A stretch of DNA of 64,000 nt from Campylorhamphus procurvoides. Its lineage: Eukaryota; Chordata; Aves; Passeriformes; Dendrocolaptidae. The position numbers and the translations under genes are program-made. Below are positions 59,783-64,000 of the stretch, in pieces. Position 1 is the first letter of the stretch. Each line of letters begins with the position of its first letter. The stretch lies in assembly GCA_013396655.1 (NCBI GenBank), contig WBMV01004231.1, positions 124,001 to 188,000 of the forward strand, written 5' to 3'. The notes beneath the pieces were generated by a model, which made no database searches, was not told the origin of the DNA, and saw only the letters and a list, made by a program, of their open reading frames with translations.

Positions 59783-62700
59783 GTAAGCACAGAAGGCACG
59801 TCATGTGGAGGGAAGATGGTGGAGGGAAGATGCCGGAGAACAAGTTTTCACTTGTATGAGCAGGATCACTGCAGAGACTGTACTCTGGATCCTGGCACAT
59901 GCTCAAGCTTACAGTTCTCAATTTGTGCCATGCTGGTTGGATTCCAGCTGTATCCATACTACAGTCCTGCTTTGCACATTCCTCCAAGCCATCTCTTTCC
60001 TTGGTACTGTGGGGTGAGTGCGTGTTGGGGCAGAAGTCTGTGAAGTATCACCTTCTGGAGCTTGCTCTCTGATTTGAGCTCAGTTGATTATATGCCTGGT
60101 TCTGGTCCCAGAGCCTCCCGCAGTCACACCTGCTGCTGGCTATTTTGGTATAGTTCTCATATTTGTTCACCCTGCTTTGAGACACTCTGGTGGGAAAGAG
60201 CTTTTATAAGCTTGGCACTGATGGACAGAGGCTTGTGATTGCTTCACATGCTCTGAGTGGTGCAAAGGAACCGGCGTGTGAATGCAGCAGAGCTGCTGTG
60301 GTGTTTGCATGCAGCGTGAACATATCACAGCAACAAATTGTGGGGCATTTTGTGAAAGACATTCTCCGTTGACTGGCTCAATACATAGAAGAACTCACTG
60401 CAGAAGCTTTTTATTCCATGCTAACTTTCCGTTTTCTTCTTGATTCTGAAAAAGTATGGAGACAGGTAACTATCAAGAAAAAAGTAAAAAAAATTAGAAG
60501 AGACTCTCATAAATAAGAAAGCAGATGTGTTTCTCTCCTCAGATAAGAGAAGCAAAAGTAACATCACACTGTTCACAGATTCTTGCAGCATAATAAAATA
60601 CCACTTTGGGTTTAGGGGCTAATCTATTAGGTTTAAAGTTTTACTGTAAGTGCTCCTTGAATGCAGAGAAGTGACAGGGCAGAGCAGAAGTCCCATGTTT
60701 AGCCTATTGGTTGAGTCCATGTGCTCAAAGCTACTGGTTTATAAACTGAGGTTTTTGCAATGCACTTGTCCTGAAGCACATTTATTGTCAATGCTGTCAG
60801 CCCTGGCAACTGGGGAAATTACATGAGCTTTCAAGACATTAGAGGCAGGGGATAGCCTGGAGCATTGAGGGGTCTGGATGAGAGATGCTTTACCAGGAGC
60901 TGAATTCCCCAAGGTCTCCCCAGCTGCCTGTGCTGAGTGAGTCCAACTTCCACAAGATACAAGAGATGGGGATGGGAAAAGAGGTATTTTCCAGTGCAGT
61001 GTTTCCAGTATTTTCCAGAGCATGCCCTGATGGACTGTGCAGACCGGAAAAAGCTGATGATGTGCTTATGTTTGCCAGAATCTAGATACTTGAAGAACAT
61101 TACATGTGAGGCACCTCACTGATAGAGATTAGTCATAAGAGAACGTTCCTTAGGATGTTTGCTTTTAGTTTTTGTCTCTCTGGCCATGTATCACATAGTG
61201 CTGATAGCCAAGAAGCAGGCAGCGAGTGATGATGGTCTTCCCAGCTCATGGAAGAACTGCTCTCCATGTGGAGGGATGGGAACCCTTGACAGAAGCAGAG
61301 GGACAAGCAGAGAATGAAGATTTCAGCTTTGGGGACACACTGACGGAGGCCACACCAGCACAGCCATCAGGGTAGAAGAGGCCAGTTTACTGGCTTAGAT
61401 GATCCTGGAAAAAAGTGCTGTGAGATTTAACTATCCTGGGAGGTATTTCATCCCTTGGGCTGTTTTCCCAGTACTCAGCCCTTGCTGGCCAAGCTGCAAG
61501 TGAGAAGTCATTTTCCAGAGCCTGATCCTTTTTATGGAGATCTGGGCTGTGGTCCGACCCATGTGGGGGCATAAATCAATTTTGGGCCATGAAACTGGTG
61601 GATTAACAGACCTGGGGGTGTCAAACTTGAGAAAGTTTTACGGGGAGCAGAGACATAAAATGTCTTGTTGATGGATTGCTCAAAACACTCTTCTTCATGC
61701 CAAGTTTTTTTCTCAGTCACACTCCAGAAATGTCTGTTCTTTTGAACCTGGTGGATACTGTGCATTTAAAAGACAGAGAAATTAAAGAGGATGAATCTGC
61801 TGAGCATTTATAGCTAGTGAAACAAGTACATTGCCTTCCAGTGATACAGCAGAGAGCACCTTGGAGAGTTTTAAGGGTTGGGTTTGTGGTTTTTTTTCCT
61901 TATTTCAGCCCAAAAGAAAAGGTTTCTGTTTCAGAGAAAGAGAAAGAGAGTGTTGGTGATATGGACAAAAAGAGAGGGCAAATGTGGGAGATGTAGATCT
62001 GAGACCTGAGGGAATTTGAACCCCTCTCTCATCTCTAGAAACGTGTTCCCATCACCATGCTTCAGGTTGGCCTGGGGTCAGATGCTCTTTGTTTTTCTGA
62101 TGGAGCTGTTACACCTCGGTTATGTGCAAGCAGGCAGGAGGGAGATGCTGTGTTGGCCGTGCAAGGCGCAGGGGCATTCAGTCCCTGCTGCAGTGAGATG
62201 TTTCCATGAGCTCTAGGACTTTTTCAGCAGCAAATTTCAAGAGGATTCATAAGACAGAAGCTGTCTTCCCAGATTGCATCCTCTTGCAGCTTAAAATTGT
62301 TCTATTACTAAACATACATCATTTAACTGCTGATCAAAGAAACCCCCACGGCAGAGAAGCATTATTGATTCCTGGTGTGATGTCTCACCCTTACTTATCA
62401 CCCTCACTAAGCCTACAAAGCCAGCATGGGCAGACAATGTTACAGCACCAGTGTTTGCATGGGAAAGGTGTTAATTCATCCCTGGGCATGTAAAACACTT
62501 TTTTGCCTGATGAATCGTTAATGTGGGTTGCACACCCTGAGTGAGAAACTTTCTGCCAGGGCAGGAGGACATGGTGGAAGGTGGGGGAGAGGCATGGAAC
62601 AAAGATTTGCCTTCACTGGTGAGGTGTGGTGGGATTTTTGTAAGCTCAGTTCTGGTTTGTGGTGCCTTTCAGCTGAGCCTAAAGGAAAGTGTTGAAGCTT

Positions 62701-64000
62701 CTCTGCAGAAGTGCACGGTGAGCAGCCTGTGCAGATCAGCAGACATGGTGACAGGCCACTTCCAGTGGCCCTAAAAAAGCAAATAAATCTGTCTTGTCAT
62801 GGGCCATATCTCTAAGGCATGCTAAAGCAAAAGGATGAATAGCTTTTCTAAGTGGACCGGATTTTGTCTCAGGCCTTGCTTGCTCTTTGTATATATAAGG
62901 TACAGCTCTTGTGCAAAAACTTATTATGGGGTTTGTTTGTTTTTTTTTTGGTTGGCTAGGTTTTTTGTGCAGCACCAAAATTCCTTGGAGAATTACCCAG
63001 GTTCCGGACTATACAATTGTAGTCATGGTTGTGTTGGCTGTGGCAAAACTGCAAAGATTTGGCATGCTGTATTTTATGTATTGTGGATGGGATTGTCCAG
63101 TGCTGTGCACTCGTGTCTTTAAGCCTTCTCAGGTCAGGAAGACACTTTTGGATTTGACTTTTGGAAAGAGTGCTTCTCCTTTCCAGTTTCTATATTTGTT
63201 TCAGTATTATCTTTTCTTTGCTGTTATGAAATTAAGTCGTGGTTCCTAATATTTTCCTGAAGAAGAAAATCAGCAGCAGCCTTTCCTCTTAGCTCAGTAA
63301 TTGAAGGGGAGGGGTATCACCTCGCAAGTGCAGCCATTGGATGTCCTTTCACAGCAATACTTTTTTTTTTCTGGTGCCTTAATTCTTTTTAATGTTTGAG
63401 TCAGGAAAAGTTGCCAAAATGTAAATTATGACTAGCATACTTCTCCCTCCCACACAGTACAGAATATTGATAGCGGATATAGCTGGTTCCACGTGTAGTT
63501 GCCTTGCAGACCTTCTTATTCTGCTCGTTTGTTTAACACACCTCAGCACTCTGTGTCCATCATTTTACCTTCTCTTCCTGAAGAACTATAGACATGAGCA
63601 TTTTTGTCTTTTCTTTTGATGGCATTTAAAATTCAGGGAGGAAACACTAGCCAGAAATTATATATTGCTTCAAATGTGGCTGTGTGAGAGTTTGTATAGG
63701 AAGAACATGCTGTCTACAATTGCTGTGTTATTTTCTTGTTATAAATTGATCCTGTACTACTAAGTCTTGCTCATCACACGTGTTGTAGCACTTCAATTTC
63801 TCTTTCTCTAGTAGGGCAGCTGTGAGCTAAATATTTTATCAGACCTAGAGAAATTCTCAAAATCAGGCTGCTGCATGGGTGCAAGTTGCTCTTTGTGGTT
63901 GTGTTCTGTTGCTATAAATTCTTTTGATGTCTGTAAAGTTTTGGCCCAACTGGATATGCTATTTTCTCCATCCTAGACACTGCAAGTAAAGAAAAAAAGG
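59783..64000. other. Noncoding DNA, no gene recognised
   Basis: It starts with a 14-bp perfect tandem duplication (59805-59832). A purine-only run lies at 61933-61950, and T-rich runs near 62938-62950 and 63361-63370. Frames reach only about 112 codons with no recognisable domain. No interspersed repeat or RNA gene was seen to the window end. Confidence 0.5.
59805..59832 (+). repeat. 14-bp perfect tandem duplication
   Basis: GTGGAGGGAAGATG occurs at 59805-59818 and is repeated without change at 59819-59832. It lies 22 bp downstream of the donor of the exon-like segment at 59739-59782. Being identical, the two units are probably a recent duplication and could be length-polymorphic. Confidence 0.95.

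Noticed and set aside
1..64000. Search for endogenous retrovirus, CRISPR array, rRNA, tRNA or snRNA
   Set aside because: No LTR pair, gag/pol-like frame, spaced direct repeats or recognisable RNA gene was seen on either strand.

Overview
This window is vertebrate nuclear DNA, most likely from a bird in the Neoaves, possibly a songbird. The main evidence is three 5'-truncated CR1 LINE copies (about 9335-9686 on +, 48917-49306 on -, 50846-51095 on -). They carry the avian CR1 3' end, with ATTCTATGATT-type tails, and one still encodes the degraded C-terminus of CR1 ORF2. The DNA is AT-rich and CpG-poor, has many short homopolymer and pyrimidine tracts, and has no long coding frames, no operon-like packing and no bacterial signals. 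I found no unambiguous protein-coding gene. The open frames are short, overlap on all frames and match no family I recognise. The window reads as a large intron or an intergenic gene desert.

Layout. 1-9.3 kb is unique sequence with one very old LINE/SINE-like fragment (about 2003-2165), a G-quadruplex motif (5653-5675) and a CTCF-like motif (7163-7176, -). 9.3-9.7 kb is the first CR1. 9.7-35.4 kb is almost repeat-free and holds several segments that look like conserved noncoding or enhancer DNA (16850-17120, 28085-28265, 33590-33900, 34300-34520), plus a 23-bp tandem duplication at 18540-18585. 35.4-39.3 kb has two MIR-like ancient SINE fragments. 39.3-48.9 kb has a strong minus-strand G-quadruplex motif (46338-46357) and two speculative small exons. 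48.9-51.1 kb holds two minus-strand CR1 copies. 54.9-55.1 kb is a probable old hAT-type nonautonomous DNA transposon. 57.06-57.72 kb is a small GC- and CpG-enriched island with splice-like signals, and 2.2 kb downstream is the best exon-like signal in the window (59739-59782). The last 4 kb show nothing specific.

The only hint of a gene is on the + strand at 57-60 kb: a CpG-enriched patch with a good donor at 57482/57483, then a 44-nt acceptor-to-donor segment at 59739-59782. This could be an alternative promoter or small exons of a host gene, or a lncRNA, but I cannot name a gene. I did not find a new biological system. The most useful leads are the exon-like signals at 57-60 kb, the paired TEAD-type motif in the element at 16.9 kb, and the two G-quadruplex motifs. 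All need alignment or RNA data to confirm.
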